A stretch of DNA of 16,767 bases from Paraktedonobacter sp035294465 (GCA_035294465.1 DATGKW010000168.1:1-16767), one strand, 5' to 3'. Positions 1 to 7,171 are shown, numbered from the stretch's first letter. Translations and numbers: made by a program. Notes: generated by a model from the sequence alone, not told the origin.

Positions 1-117
1 GATCGCGTGTTCTTCTCGTCCAAACTCAAGCCGCTGGATCAAGCCACTTCCGAGTATGACCAGTTGACCTTTCTTGAGGAGGATCTTCCTTGCGAAAGCG
101 GCTATTGCTTTATATAA
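1..117 (+). CDS. 3' end of an unidentified gene, cut by the window edge
   Basis: Frame 1 is open from the first base and ends at TAA 115-117, giving the last 38 residues of a protein (ending ...ESGYCFI). The tail is acidic, with a Leu-Glu-Glu-Asp stretch. I do not recognise the family. It lies about 125 bp upstream of the integrase on the same strand, so it may belong to the same integrated element, where replication or transfer genes often sit next to the recombinase. The open frame is short, so that it is coding is an inference. Confidence 0.45.
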   Translation, partial: DRVFFSSKLKPLDQATSEYDQLTFLEEDLPCESGYCFI

Positions 118-164
118 GCTCGACTATCCATAACGGCCCATGTTTCGGGGTCGGTATCCTCAGA

Positions 165-205
165 GGTCCAGGCGAAACAAGGCCACGCTAGGGCCTTCCT
201 GGACC
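165..205 (+). other. Bulged hairpin upstream of the integrase gene
   Basis: An outer 8-bp perfect stem, GGTCCAGG (165-172) with CCTGGACC (198-205), encloses an inner 6-bp stem, AAGGCC (179-184) with GGCCTT (192-197). The right arms are contiguous and the left arms are separated by a 6-nt bulge. No T-run follows on the plus strand (the next bases are CGAAAAAACC), so it is not a classical terminator. It lies 37 bp before the integrase start. It could be a leader structure or a recombinase/excisionase binding region; function is unknown. Confidence 0.4.
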
Positions 206-242
206 CGAAAAAACCGATGGAAGAACACAGGAGGAAACTATC

Positions 243-1379
243 ATGATGAGAGAACGCAAGAAAAGCACCTATGGCGGCGGAACCGTCTATCGGCGCAAAG
301 ATGGCCGCTACGTCGCCAGCATCAAAAATCCCAACACGGGCGCACGCGTTGTGCGTTACGCCAGAACACAAAAGGAGGCGGAGAAGAAGCTAGAGGATAT
401 CAAGTTCGAGATCCGGCAGGGCACGCTCGCCACCGGCCCGAATCAGACGCTTGCCCAGTACCTGGAGTACTGGCTAGAGACAGTCCACCGCCCCCTTGTT
501 CGCATTAGTACTTACTACAAGAACCGGGGCATTATATACAACCACCTTATCCCGGCAATCGGGAAGATTACCTTGCAGAAACTTACCCCCTACCATGTAC
601 AAGATCTCTGCCATAGCAAGGAGCAAGCAGGGTTAAAGCCAGGAACCGTTAGAAATATTCGTCAAGTTCTACATATAGCACTTGATAAAGCTGTTAGCTG
701 GGGGCTTGTCGGGCGCAATGTGTGCGACGTGGTTTCCTCTCCAAAGGTCGGAGTACGATCTGAAACGGTGCTGGATATAGGGCAAGCAAAGCAGCTTCTT
801 GAGATTGCACGCGGGAATCGACTGGAGGGACTCTTGACCCTCACAGTAGCGACGGGCCTCCGCCGAGGCGAGATCTTGAGTCTCAAATGGGCAGATGTAG
901 ACCTTGAGGGAGGAAGCATCCAGATCCGGCGGACCATGAGCCGCGTAGGAAAATTTGGTATAGTCACGACTGAGCCAAAAACCGCAAAAGGGAGGCGTAA
1001 GGTCATTCTCCCCCAGTTTGTGATAGAAGCACTCAAACAGCACCGCCAGTACCAGCTAGAACGCAAAGAGCAAGCGGGGGATAAGTGGGAAGAGAACGAT
1101 TTCGTGTTTCCCAACCTGTACGGGCGATTCTGGGAGCCAACGTACCTTGACCAGATGTTTAAAAGGTTGCTGGTAAAATCTGGGTTACCTGTTGTGCGCT
1201 TTCACGATCTCCGGCACAGCGCCGCCACTATTCTGTTAGGCATGGGAATCCACCCCAAAGTCGTACAGGAATTGCTAGGGCATAGCCAGATTAGTATCAC
1301 CTTGGACACCTATTCACATGTTTTACCGAGTATGCAGCAAGAGGCGATGAAGAAACTTAACGAACGTTTTAACCAGTAA
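243..1379 (+). CDS. int: Tyrosine recombinase / phage-type integrase
   Basis: This site-specific recombinase would integrate and excise a mobile element through a covalent phosphotyrosine intermediate. At 378 aa it has the usual length of the family. Residues ~8-60 look like an arm-type DNA-binding domain (GGGTVYRRKDGRY), ~65-160 like the SAM-like core-binding domain, and ~175-365 are the catalytic domain. Visible active-site residues are R207 in ATGLRRGE, a beta-hairpin lysine near K246, H321 and R324 in HDLRH, H347 in LLGHS and the nucleophile Y357 in DTYSHV. All are present, so the enzyme looks intact. The start is ATG 243, with AGGAGG at 229-234 (8-nt spacing). A long inverted repeat follows the stop directly and a tRNA-His gene lies about 290 bp further on, which fits the edge of an integrative element. 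Which element is unknown, because it extends left of the window. Confidence 0.95.
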   Translation: MMRERKKSTYGGGTVYRRKDGRYVASIKNPNTGARVVRYARTQKEAEKKLEDIKFEIRQGTLATGPNQTLAQYLEYWLETVHRPLVRISTYYKNRGIIYNHLIPAIGKITLQKLTPYHVQDLCHSKEQAGLKPGTVRNIRQVLHIALDKAVSWGLVGRNVCDVVSSPKVGVRSETVLDIGQAKQLLEIARGNRLEGLLTLTVATGLRRGEILSLKWADVDLEGGSIQIRRTMSRVGKFGIVTTEPKTAKGRRKVILPQFVIEALKQHRQYQLERKEQAGDKWEENDFVFPNLYGRFWEPTYLDQMFKRLLVKSGLPVVRFHDLRHSAATILLGMGIHPKVVQELLGHSQISITLDTYSHVLPSMQQEAMKKLNERFNQ

Positions 1380-1385
1380 AATAAC

Positions 1386-1450
1386 CAGGAAATCAGGCCA
1401 CTTGATAGCGATTTACTGTCAAAACTACTGTCAAGTGCCCTGATTTCCTG
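1386..1450. repeat. Long near-perfect inverted repeat after the integrase
   Basis: The 20-nt arms 1386-1405 and 1431-1450 are reverse complements with one mismatch, separated by 25 nt. The spacer and right arm contain two copies of TACTGTCAA (1414-1422 and 1426-1434). A third ACTGTCAA lies at 1526-1533. The repeat begins 7 bp after the integrase stop. It could act as a bidirectional terminator, though no U-tract follows. It could equally be a recombinase or accessory-factor binding region near the attachment site; the short direct repeats inside it favour protein binding. The rest of 1380-1617 shows no gene. Confidence 0.7.
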
Positions 1451-1617
1451 AGATGTGGGTATACGAAGTAAAGCGGGGAGCTGGTTTAGCGGTGCGTAAA
1501 AAGCAGGGCTAGTAGTGTATCGCAAACTGTCAAGAGGGAAATTTTTTTGAGCCATCTCGCTGAGTTTTCACATCCCTGGCACCCGATTGTTGGTGGACCC
1601 AGGCTTCCAGAAGGCTA

Positions 1618-1646
1618 TTGACAGGCTGCATCCAGTCCCCTATACT
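1618..1646 (+). promoter_or_regulatory. Sigma-70 type promoter of tRNA-His
   Basis: A perfect -35 box TTGACA (1618-1623), a 17-bp spacer and a -10 box TATACT (1641-1646) place the transcription start near 1653, about 15 bp before the mature tRNA. It is the best promoter match in the window, as expected for a stable RNA gene. Confidence 0.85.
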
Positions 1647-1667
1647 ATTGGCACGTTGAAGAAACGT

Positions 1668-1741
1668 GGTGACCGTAGCTCAATAGGTGGAGCTCTGGAT
1701 TGTGGCTCCAGCGGTTGTGGGTTCGAGCCCCATCGGTCACC
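1668..1741 (+). tRNA. tRNA-His (anticodon GTG)
   Basis: A full cloverleaf can be drawn. The acceptor stem is GTGACCG (1669-1675) with CGGTCAC (1734-1740). The D stem is GCTC/GAGC, the anticodon stem CTGGA/TCCAG encloses loop TTGTGGC with anticodon GTG, and the T arm has loop TTCGAGC. The histidine-specific extra G-1 (1668) faces C73 (1741), the identity pair read by histidyl-tRNA synthetase. CCA is not encoded, so the 3' end must be added after transcription. A T-rich stretch follows at once and probably helps termination. tRNA genes are common integration targets and an integrase lies upstream, but I found no second copy of the tRNA 3' end in the window. Confidence 0.96.
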
Positions 1742-1881
1742 CTTTTTTATTTTCCTTTTTTGTGCCACTGGAAGTTTCTTGACCATCCCACGATCCCAAG
1801 TAACCTGCTTTTTTCTAGTAAAAAAGAAAGAGATGAAGGATGTCTGATACCTGAATCTAGTAGAGTAAGGGGGTACTCGTT

Positions 1882-2331
1882 TTGTCAGGGATAGAAGTTG
1901 TTACTCGCGCCTTGCCGCTCGTTGCTCCCCAGGAATTGTTGCCTGTTGTTGTGCTTGACCTTAGCGGTAGAAAAACAACGGTGGCTGATCTTATTCAGCA
2001 GACAGTCGAAGAGCAGGTGCGCGAATTGCAGCGCAAGCAGGCTATGAAATCTGAAGAAGCCTATCGAATTATCGAGCGGCAGTACCTCACGTCGTCGGAT
2101 ATAGCGGCCCAGGCAAGTGAAGGAATCATTTCTCTGTCCAGAAAGCGGCAGGAGGGGCCTCTCCGGGGCGAAGTCGCAGATGCAGTCAGGCATGCCTGGC
2201 GCGCGTTTGAGCAGAGAGCTTATCTGGTGATCATCGCCGGGAAAATAGCCCGAAGTTTGGAAGAAGAGTTGATTCTTCGGCCAGACAGCAAGATCACCTT
2301 TTTGCGCCTGGTGCCGCTGGTAGGAGGATAG
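1882..2331 (+). CDS. Small protein with ubiquitin/MoaD-like C-terminal half and terminal Gly-Gly
   Basis: The gene encodes 149 aa and starts at TTG 1882, with AAGGGGG at 1867-1873 (8-nt spacing); an in-frame TAG at 1861 excludes an earlier start. No named family is recognised with certainty. Residues 18-47 read as a beta hairpin and helix (LLPVVVLDLSG, then TVADLIQQ). Residues ~48-112 are mostly helical and charged. Residues 113-149 read as beta-turn-beta: YLVIIAGK, an acidic Leu-Glu stretch, then SKITFLRLVPLVGG. The end resembles ubiquitin (LIFAGK ... STLHLVLRLRGG) and MoaD/ThiS, which also finish with a strand, a Pro or Leu, and Gly-Gly. The DUF4132 gene follows after 33 bp, so the two are probably co-transcribed. 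A modifier or carrier role for the C-terminal glycine is inference. No E1-like or peptidase gene is nearby, and Gly-Gly is already the natural end, so no processing would be needed. Confidence 0.8.
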   Translation: MSGIEVVTRALPLVAPQELLPVVVLDLSGRKTTVADLIQQTVEEQVRELQRKQAMKSEEAYRIIERQYLTSSDIAAQASEGIISLSRKRQEGPLRGEVADAVRHAWRAFEQRAYLVIIAGKIARSLEEELILRPDSKITFLRLVPLVGG

Positions 2332-2340
2332 ATACAAGGA

Positions 2341-2353
2341 AGAGGAGACCTCT
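2341..2353 (+). promoter_or_regulatory. Small hairpin holding the Shine-Dalgarno of the DUF4132 gene
   Basis: AGAGG (2341-2345), a 3-nt loop and CCTCT (2349-2353) form a perfect 5-bp hairpin. The only good Shine-Dalgarno (GGAG, about 2344-2347) lies in its left arm and loop. It is unusually far (~17 nt) from ATG 2365. Translation may depend on ribosomes arriving from the upstream small gene, which ends at 2331. This is inference from sequence layout. Confidence 0.35.
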
Positions 2354-2364
2354 AAAAAATAGCG

Positions 2365-5300
2365 ATGGATGATTTACAGAAGCAATTTCAAGAAGAACTG
2401 CTGGCTGCAAGTGCTGATGCTCTCTGGCCAGATGCTCAGCCGGAACTGGAAACGCTGAACAGCTATCTGACTCAACCTGGCTGGCTCATTGCCCGCTCCC
2501 CTGCGCATCCTTACCACAGGATGCTGCTGACCTGTTTGCAACGGCTGAGCCAGCGTTTCTCTGATCCTGGGCAACTTGGCGAACTGGCTGCTGACGCCTA
2601 CTTCCGTTCGGTATCTCATTCTGCCGAAACATCTGTCTTACCGAATCTCGATGAAAATACTACGCGCCTTCTGCAGCAGATTTCTTCTATACAAAATTCT
2701 AGCTCAATACAGAATATTAGCAGTTATATACAGGTTTTGCGTCAGACGCTTGCGAATCAGAATACTCGTTTTCTGGAGAATGTCGGTGAGTATGCCCGGC
2801 TCCTGCATGAGTTGCCTTTCATTCAAAATCTAGAAGCAATCAGAGAATCTGTGCATTTGCTGCGACAGGAATTCACGCCTCGAAGGAGCTTTCAGGGATT
2901 ACGCGCTCTGCGCATTCTGAATGCTTGCCTGGTGCAGACACCGGTGGATGTAGTAGGACACATCAGGAGCTTTTTAAAGCCATTCCAGGAGTCCTCTCGA
3001 GGCCGCTTTTCCGTAAAGGAGAGAGTCCAGGACTGTTTTAATCTCTTGATAGGTTTACCTGATTCGCCGCAACTTCTGGATCTGCTGGTGGAACTGCGTC
3101 CGAGCAATCCCTGGGCACCGGGCAGCGACTGGACCTATCGCGCCTATGATGCTGCTGAACCATTGCGTGGTTTATTGCGTACTCTGTATGCATATGATCT
3201 GTGGACCTACGAAGCTTTCCGGCGGATTGCTCTACTACTGCCATATCGCTTTATGGCGGAAGAGTTCTGGCAAGATGAAACGAATCTGGCTTTTCGGCGG
3301 CGGATAGCAAGCTACCAGGAACAACTGGTGAGCGAGGTTGCTCAGGATTTGAGCGCAAAAAATTTCCCGGTAATCTATACCTTTAAACGACCGCTCTTGG
3401 GGGCACGCTGGTTGCTTGCCGCTGCTTGCGCGCATAGCCGTTTGCATCTTGGGGAACTGGTCGGGACAGGCGGCGACCATTCACCGGAAACGCTGGAGCA
3501 GGCTGTTATTCGCCTGGCACGCGCGCAGGAAAGCGAACCGGCAGATGAACATGAGCGTGCCGAACTGGCGCGCAGCCTGCGCAACTTTCCTGAGACCACG
3601 CTCAAGTCGTTATTCGCTGTGGCTGTCCACGCTCGTCGCGTGCTGTGCCTGGCTCTGGGCTGGGAGAAGGTGCTCCCTCTCGTGGATCTGGTTGAAAATC
3701 TGGCCTCGTTATCTTTTGACGAGGGGAGCACTGATATCCCGAACTCGGTCAGCCCACTTTCTGGCGTGGTGGATGTCGCGGCAGTACGCGGCGTACTCGC
3801 CAATGTGGAAGATGAGCTGGCGGAAGAGGTTCTGGGGTTATTGGCGCGGGGGAAGGCTGGCGTTGAGAACGCAGCTACGCTGGTGCGGGCAGTTGGCGGC
3901 TGGAATCGAGCCAGCGTGCTGAAAGGGCTGAAGCGGAGCGGGCAGGTCTCGATCAAAGCGTATGGGTTGCTGCCCCTGACAAGAGGTGAGGATGAGGTAG
4001 TAGAGCGCTACCTGGAACTCCAGCGGCAGGCGCAGCTAGGGCAAAAATTTGGGCCGTCTCGCCGGGCCACTCACGCGGCGGCAGTAGAAGCGGCTATAGC
4101 TAACCTGGCTCAAACCGGTGGCTATCGCGACGCCGCCCACCTGAAGTGGGAGATGGAGGCCAGAATTGTCCAGCAGAGCGCGGGAGCGGGAACAATCTGG
4201 ACAATAGGTTCTTACCAGATCCAGATAGCCCTGGAAGGGGCGCAGGCTGCCGTCCAGGTTTCGCGTGCTGGGCGCGTTTTGAAGTCCATTCCGCAGGAGG
4301 TGCGGGCCAGCGAGGTGTATAAGGGTGAAGTCAAGGAGTCATTGACGCGGCTACGAGCACATGTCAGTAGAATAAAGAAAGGCTTGCTAGAACGGCTCCT
4401 GGAAACTGGTGAATCGCTCAATATTGATGAGTTTTCTCGCCTGCTGGCTATGCCGACCGCGCGGGCGCTCCTATCGCGGTTGATCTGGATCGATGCCGAG
4501 GGAACAACGGGTTTGCTCGATCCCGAAGCAGTGACGCTCTCTGGCCCGGATGGGATGCTCCGCGAGCCGGTTGCGCCGCTTGCTGTCGCCCACCCCTATC
4601 ACCTGCTGCAAGCTGGAACACTCTCGCAATGGCAGAGAGCTATCGTACATCGCAGAATTGTGCAGCCAATCAAGCAGGCTTTTCGCGAACTGTACGTTCT
4701 CACTCCGGCGGAGCAGCAAACGGTTACTTATTCTCAGCGCTTTGCCGGCCATCACCTCAATGGCGCTGTAGCGCTCCGGCTACTCGCTAGCCGGAACTGG
4801 CGTATTCGGTGGCGACATTCCGATGACCCGGTAGTTTACAAAACAGTTTCTGGTATACGAGCTGTCTTTGAACTCTCCCACAGTGGTCACTACCTGAGCG
4901 AACCGGGATCAGAAGCTATAACTGGCCTGCTCTTTTTTGAACACGCCCAGAGTTCTTTTTTTGAGCCTGGAAGGGTCCCGCTAGCCGAAGTGCCACCGTT
5001 GATCTTCTCTGAAGTGATGCGCGATGCTGACCTGGTGGTTTCGGTGGCCCAGACAGCACAGGGACCCGGGCAGGGTTATTCCTCGCCAGAGATGTATGCC
5101 CATACTACTGAAGTAGTGAAAGCTCTGCTTGACGAGTTGCAGTTGTCGAGGGTGACAATTGATGGGCATTTCGCGTATGTCCAGGGCAAGCTTGCCCGCT
5201 ATCGTGTGCATCTGGCAAGCGCAGCCATCCATATAGAGCCAGGCAACTACCTGTGCATCGTCCCGGCAACCTGGGGGCAAACACATGAGCAGTTGTTTCT

Positions 5301-5418
5301 GCCTTTTGTGGACGAGAACGCGAAAATCAGCGAGGTGATCAGCAAGATTCTGCTTTTGCTGGAGGATGACAAAATCAAGGACGAGAGTATTTTGCGCCAG
5401 ATCCGGACCAGAAGCTAG
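2365..5418 (+). CDS. DUF4132 domain-containing protein, very large, function unknown
   Basis: This 1017-aa protein appears soluble; no signal peptide or membrane segment is visible. The C-terminal third carries the hallmarks of the DUF4132 family (which includes E. coli MolR/YehI-like proteins). These are RxxxQPIKQAFRELY followed by LTPAE and YSQRFAGHHL (about 789-798), then IFSEVMRDADLVVSV (about 880-894). The end matches the C-terminal DUF7737-type module: FVDENAKISEVISKILLLL, then DDKIKDESIL. The N-terminal ~700 residues are mainly helical and Leu/Ala/Arg-rich, with a local repeat SSIQN-SSSIQN around residues 110-118; I recognise no domain there. Known: the family's biochemical role is not established. 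Inferred: it works with the Gly-Gly-ended small protein encoded 33 bp upstream. The start ATG 2365 has a distant Shine-Dalgarno in a hairpin. Confidence 0.85.
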   Translation: MDDLQKQFQEELLAASADALWPDAQPELETLNSYLTQPGWLIARSPAHPYHRMLLTCLQRLSQRFSDPGQLGELAADAYFRSVSHSAETSVLPNLDENTTRLLQQISSIQNSSSIQNISSYIQVLRQTLANQNTRFLENVGEYARLLHELPFIQNLEAIRESVHLLRQEFTPRRSFQGLRALRILNACLVQTPVDVVGHIRSFLKPFQESSRGRFSVKERVQDCFNLLIGLPDSPQLLDLLVELRPSNPWAPGSDWTYRAYDAAEPLRGLLRTLYAYDLWTYEAFRRIALLLPYRFMAEEFWQDETNLAFRRRIASYQEQLVSEVAQDLSAKNFPVIYTFKRPLLGARWLLAAACAHSRLHLGELVGTGGDHSPETLEQAVIRLARAQESEPADEHERAELARSLRNFPETTLKSLFAVAVHARRVLCLALGWEKVLPLVDLVENLASLSFDEGSTDIPNSVSPLSGVVDVAAVRGVLANVEDELAEEVLGLLARGKAGVENAATLVRAVGGWNRASVLKGLKRSGQVSIKAYGLLPLTRGEDEVVERYLELQRQAQLGQKFGPSRRATHAAAVEAAIANLAQTGGYRDAAHLKWEMEARIVQQSAGAGTIWTIGSYQIQIALEGAQAAVQVSRAGRVLKSIPQEVRASEVYKGEVKESLTRLRAHVSRIKKGLLERLLETGESLNIDEFSRLLAMPTARALLSRLIWIDAEGTTGLLDPEAVTLSGPDGMLREPVAPLAVAHPYHLLQAGTLSQWQRAIVHRRIVQPIKQAFRELYVLTPAEQQTVTYSQRFAGHHLNGAVALRLLASRNWRIRWRHSDDPVVYKTVSGIRAVFELSHSGHYLSEPGSEAITGLLFFEHAQSSFFEPGRVPLAEVPPLIFSEVMRDADLVVSVAQTAQGPGQGYSSPEMYAHTTEVVKALLDELQLSRVTIDGHFAYVQGKLARYRVHLASAAIHIEPGNYLCIVPATWGQTHEQLFLPFVDENAKISEVISKILLLLEDDKIKDESILRQIRTRS

Positions 5419-5585
5419 GAGTTCCTATCCGATATTTTCTCTATCAGGCTGCTGTCGTTGCCTGTGGAACTTATCAGGTCTCAATCGGGGGATGGGTCCA
5501 GGCGATTACCGAGCGGCATATCCGCCTGGACCGCGAGACCATTCCTAACGTACCCTGTTTGCTCAAACAATCGGGCTTGAACTGA
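5370..5585 (+). pseudogene. Possible remnant of a protein-coding gene, no start codon
   Basis: The frame opens after TGA 5367-5369 and runs to TGA 5583-5585. It contains a protein-like stretch (VPIRYFLYQAAVVACG, then HIRLDRETIPNVPCLLKQ) with no in-frame ATG or GTG and no usable early TTG. After LLKQ another frame continues sensibly as IGLELIEDGMDHELR, as if a frameshift had occurred near 5570. It overlaps the DUF4132 3' end in a different frame. I do not recognise the family. It may be the decayed third gene of the unit, or chance. From here to 5720 nothing else is visible. Confidence 0.25.
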
Positions 5586-5720
5586 TTGAGGATGGCATGG
5601 ATCATGAATTACGTTCACGTTCCACCTGGACAAACCGCCGACCGTTCGCCTCCCTGTTGTCTACGCCATCAGCTCCGAGTGAGACGTCCGCTACCAGAGC
5701 TTTTCCTCCTGGCAAAATGC

Positions 5721-5726
5721 TATAAT
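5721..5726 (+). promoter_or_regulatory. Candidate -10 box (TATAAT) for the membrane-protein pair
   Basis: A consensus TATAAT lies about 100 bp before the start at 5824. The matching -35 region (around 5698-5703, AGCTTT) is poor, so the promoter may need an activator. Transcription would start near 5733 and give a leader of about 90 nt. Confidence 0.4.
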
Positions 5727-5769
5727 AAATAGCGCAAGGGAATCCATGTGGAAGTAGGTACACGATGGG

Positions 5770-5814
5770 TTCCTTTCTTACTTCGTTCCCGGTATCTCCT
5801 CTAAAAGAAAGGGA
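5770..5814 (+). promoter_or_regulatory. Leader hairpin that could cover the ribosome binding site
   Basis: CCTTTCTT (5772-5779) is the exact reverse complement of AAGAAAGG (5805-5812), and two further pairs (U-G, U-A) extend the stem outward. The right arm overlaps the Shine-Dalgarno run AAAGGGAGGG (5808-5817) of the gene at 5824. The loop contains CTCCT (5796-5800), also complementary to a Shine-Dalgarno. The folded state should lower translation. I do not recognise a known riboswitch class, including the Mn-sensing yybP-ykoY type. Confidence 0.35.
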
Positions 5815-5823
5815 GGGTCGTGC

Positions 5824-6624
5824 ATGCAATGGGCGGTTGCCTCTGCTGCATTTCTGGCCTCTGCTGTTGAATTTGTTGAGGCTCTGACAATTGTTCTGGT
5901 GGTTGGAGTGACGATGAACTGGCGCAGTTCTCTGGCCGGGGCCTTTGCGGCCGCTGCCACGCTTGCGGTGATTGTGGCCACCTTCGGCGTAGCTATTGTG
6001 CAGTTTGTGCCTCTCAATGTTCTGCGCCTGGTTATTGGTATTATTCTTATTCTCTTTGGCCTGAAATGGCTGAAGAAGGCCATCCTGCGCTATAGTGGCA
6101 TGAAAGCCCGTCACGACGAGGAAGCGATCTTTGAGGAGCGCATGGCGGAAATCCGCGCTCGTGGCGAGGCGCCTAAGGCACGCTTCATGCCTTTCGGCGT
6201 GGCTCTCTCATATAAGGCTGTTCTGCTGGAAGGGCTTGAAGTGGCTTTTATTGTGATTACCTTCGGCAGCAGTGCGGCGACCACGCTGGCTGAGAAGTCC
6301 ACCGACATCGCCTCCGCTGCAATCGGGGCTGCGATTGCGGGCGTGCTGGTGATCCTTGCCGGCGCTCTGGTGCGTGCGCCGCTGACCAGAGTGCCAGAAA
6401 ATACCCTGAAGTTTGTCGTGGGGATTATGCTGACGACCTTTGGCACCTTCTGGTCCGGAGAGGGTTTTGGGGTGAGCTGGCCGGGCAATGATCTGTTTAT
6501 TCTGGTGTTGGCCGCTCTCTACCTGCTGTCTTCTCTTGTTCTGGTACTCTGGCTCAAGCAGATCAAGCAGCGTCAAGAGCTTCAGAGCAGCGCGCAAAAC
6601 GCGGCGGTCCATGTACAGAAATAG
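5824..6624 (+). CDS. Polytopic membrane protein with duplicated E-x-x-E motif (COG4280-like, possible metal transporter)
   Basis: The 266-aa product has about seven hydrophobic segments and one charged loop (about 92-120). The two halves look duplicated: VEFVEALTIVLVVG (E16, E19) and LEGLEVAFIVITFG (E136, E139). Glutamate pairs within membrane segments occur in metal-permease families such as FTR1 (R-E-G-L-E) and UPF0016/GDT1 (E-x-G-D), which suggests cation transport; the family resembles uncharacterised COG4280 membrane proteins. The FTR1 arginine and the GDT1 aspartate are absent, so it is neither family proper. The start ATG 5824 has AGGGAGGG 6 nt upstream. A 75-aa membrane protein gene follows after 9 bp. 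Substrate is unknown. Confidence 0.8.
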   Translation: MQWAVASAAFLASAVEFVEALTIVLVVGVTMNWRSSLAGAFAAAATLAVIVATFGVAIVQFVPLNVLRLVIGIILILFGLKWLKKAILRYSGMKARHDEEAIFEERMAEIRARGEAPKARFMPFGVALSYKAVLLEGLEVAFIVITFGSSAATTLAEKSTDIASAAIGAAIAGVLVILAGALVRAPLTRVPENTLKFVVGIMLTTFGTFWSGEGFGVSWPGNDLFILVLAALYLLSSLVLVLWLKQIKQRQELQSSAQNAAVHVQK

Positions 6625-6633
6625 GAGGAGGCA

Positions 6634-6861
6634 ATGAAAGCAATCGAGGTCGTCTTCAATTTTGTAAGGGCAATCTACAATTTTATTGTCGGCGATATGG
6701 TAATCCTTACAGGTATGATCATCGCAGTGCTTATCCTGGCCTTACTCAACTCTGTTTCCGCTCTTGCCTCACTGAGAGTGGTCTCAGGGGTTATCCTGGT
6801 GCTGGCTGTGCTGATCATTTTGCTGGCTACGCTTGTGCGTGAGACCAGCAGTAAACATTAA
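6634..6861 (+). CDS. Small two-helix membrane protein, partner of the upstream gene
   Basis: The 75-aa product has an amphipathic N terminus and two hydrophobic helices (about 20-40 and 48-68), then a short polar tail. The start ATG 6634 lies 9 bp after the upstream stop, with AGGAGG at 6624-6629 overlapping that stop codon, so the two are co-translated. I do not recognise the family. It may be an accessory subunit or stabiliser of the membrane protein. Confidence 0.7.
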   Translation: MKAIEVVFNFVRAIYNFIVGDMVILTGMIIAVLILALLNSVSALASLRVVSGVILVLAVLIILLATLVRETSSKH

Positions 6862-7171
6862 ACTCGTCAGGAGCAGCATCGCTGTTGGGAAACTTTCATT
6901 GATCGGGGGACGTTTCTATCTAAGGAGAACAGTACAACACAACACAGAGCCGGAAGTCAGGGCCAGTTTGTGGCTGAGCTCGATCTGGTAAAGGAGTAGA
7001 TGGGAGTCGGGGATGGAGGATTGCGGCAGAGAGCATCTGGACGAAGGGCTACCCTACTATAGACGCACCTTATGCTGGCCTTGGCTAGCTGAAGGATAGA
7101 TAGAGTATTGGAACTCTCTTATTTTCTGAAGCCCTGGTGATTAAAAATCTCTAGCGAAAGGAACCGTTCCT
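6862..7171 (+). other. Intergenic region of about 310 bp, no gene recognised
   Basis: No convincing gene, terminator or strong promoter is visible. A 21-codon frame from ATG 7000 has AAGGAG only 3 nt before it and no protein-like pattern, so I do not call it. Next to the downstream gene, GGAACCGTTCC (7160-7170) is a perfect inverted repeat that overlaps the Shine-Dalgarno AAAGGA (7157-7162) and could be an operator. Confidence 0.4.

Noticed and set aside
1414..1533. CRISPR-like or tandem array from the recurring ACTGTCAA motif
   Set aside because: There are only three short copies with irregular spacing; protein-binding sites or chance are more likely.
1587..1847. Open frame covering the tRNA-His gene
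   Set aside because: The tRNA cloverleaf and its promoter explain the region, and the frame shows no protein-like pattern.
3375..3956. Long antisense frame (193 codons) inside the DUF4132 gene
   Set aside because: It is rich in Ser, Arg, Thr and Ala, as expected from the complement of a GC-rich gene, and has no family pattern.
5733..5823. Mn-sensing yybP-ykoY riboswitch in the leader of the membrane protein
   Set aside because: The leader is about 90 nt and I could not place the conserved loops of that class; only a simple hairpin over the ribosome site is seen.
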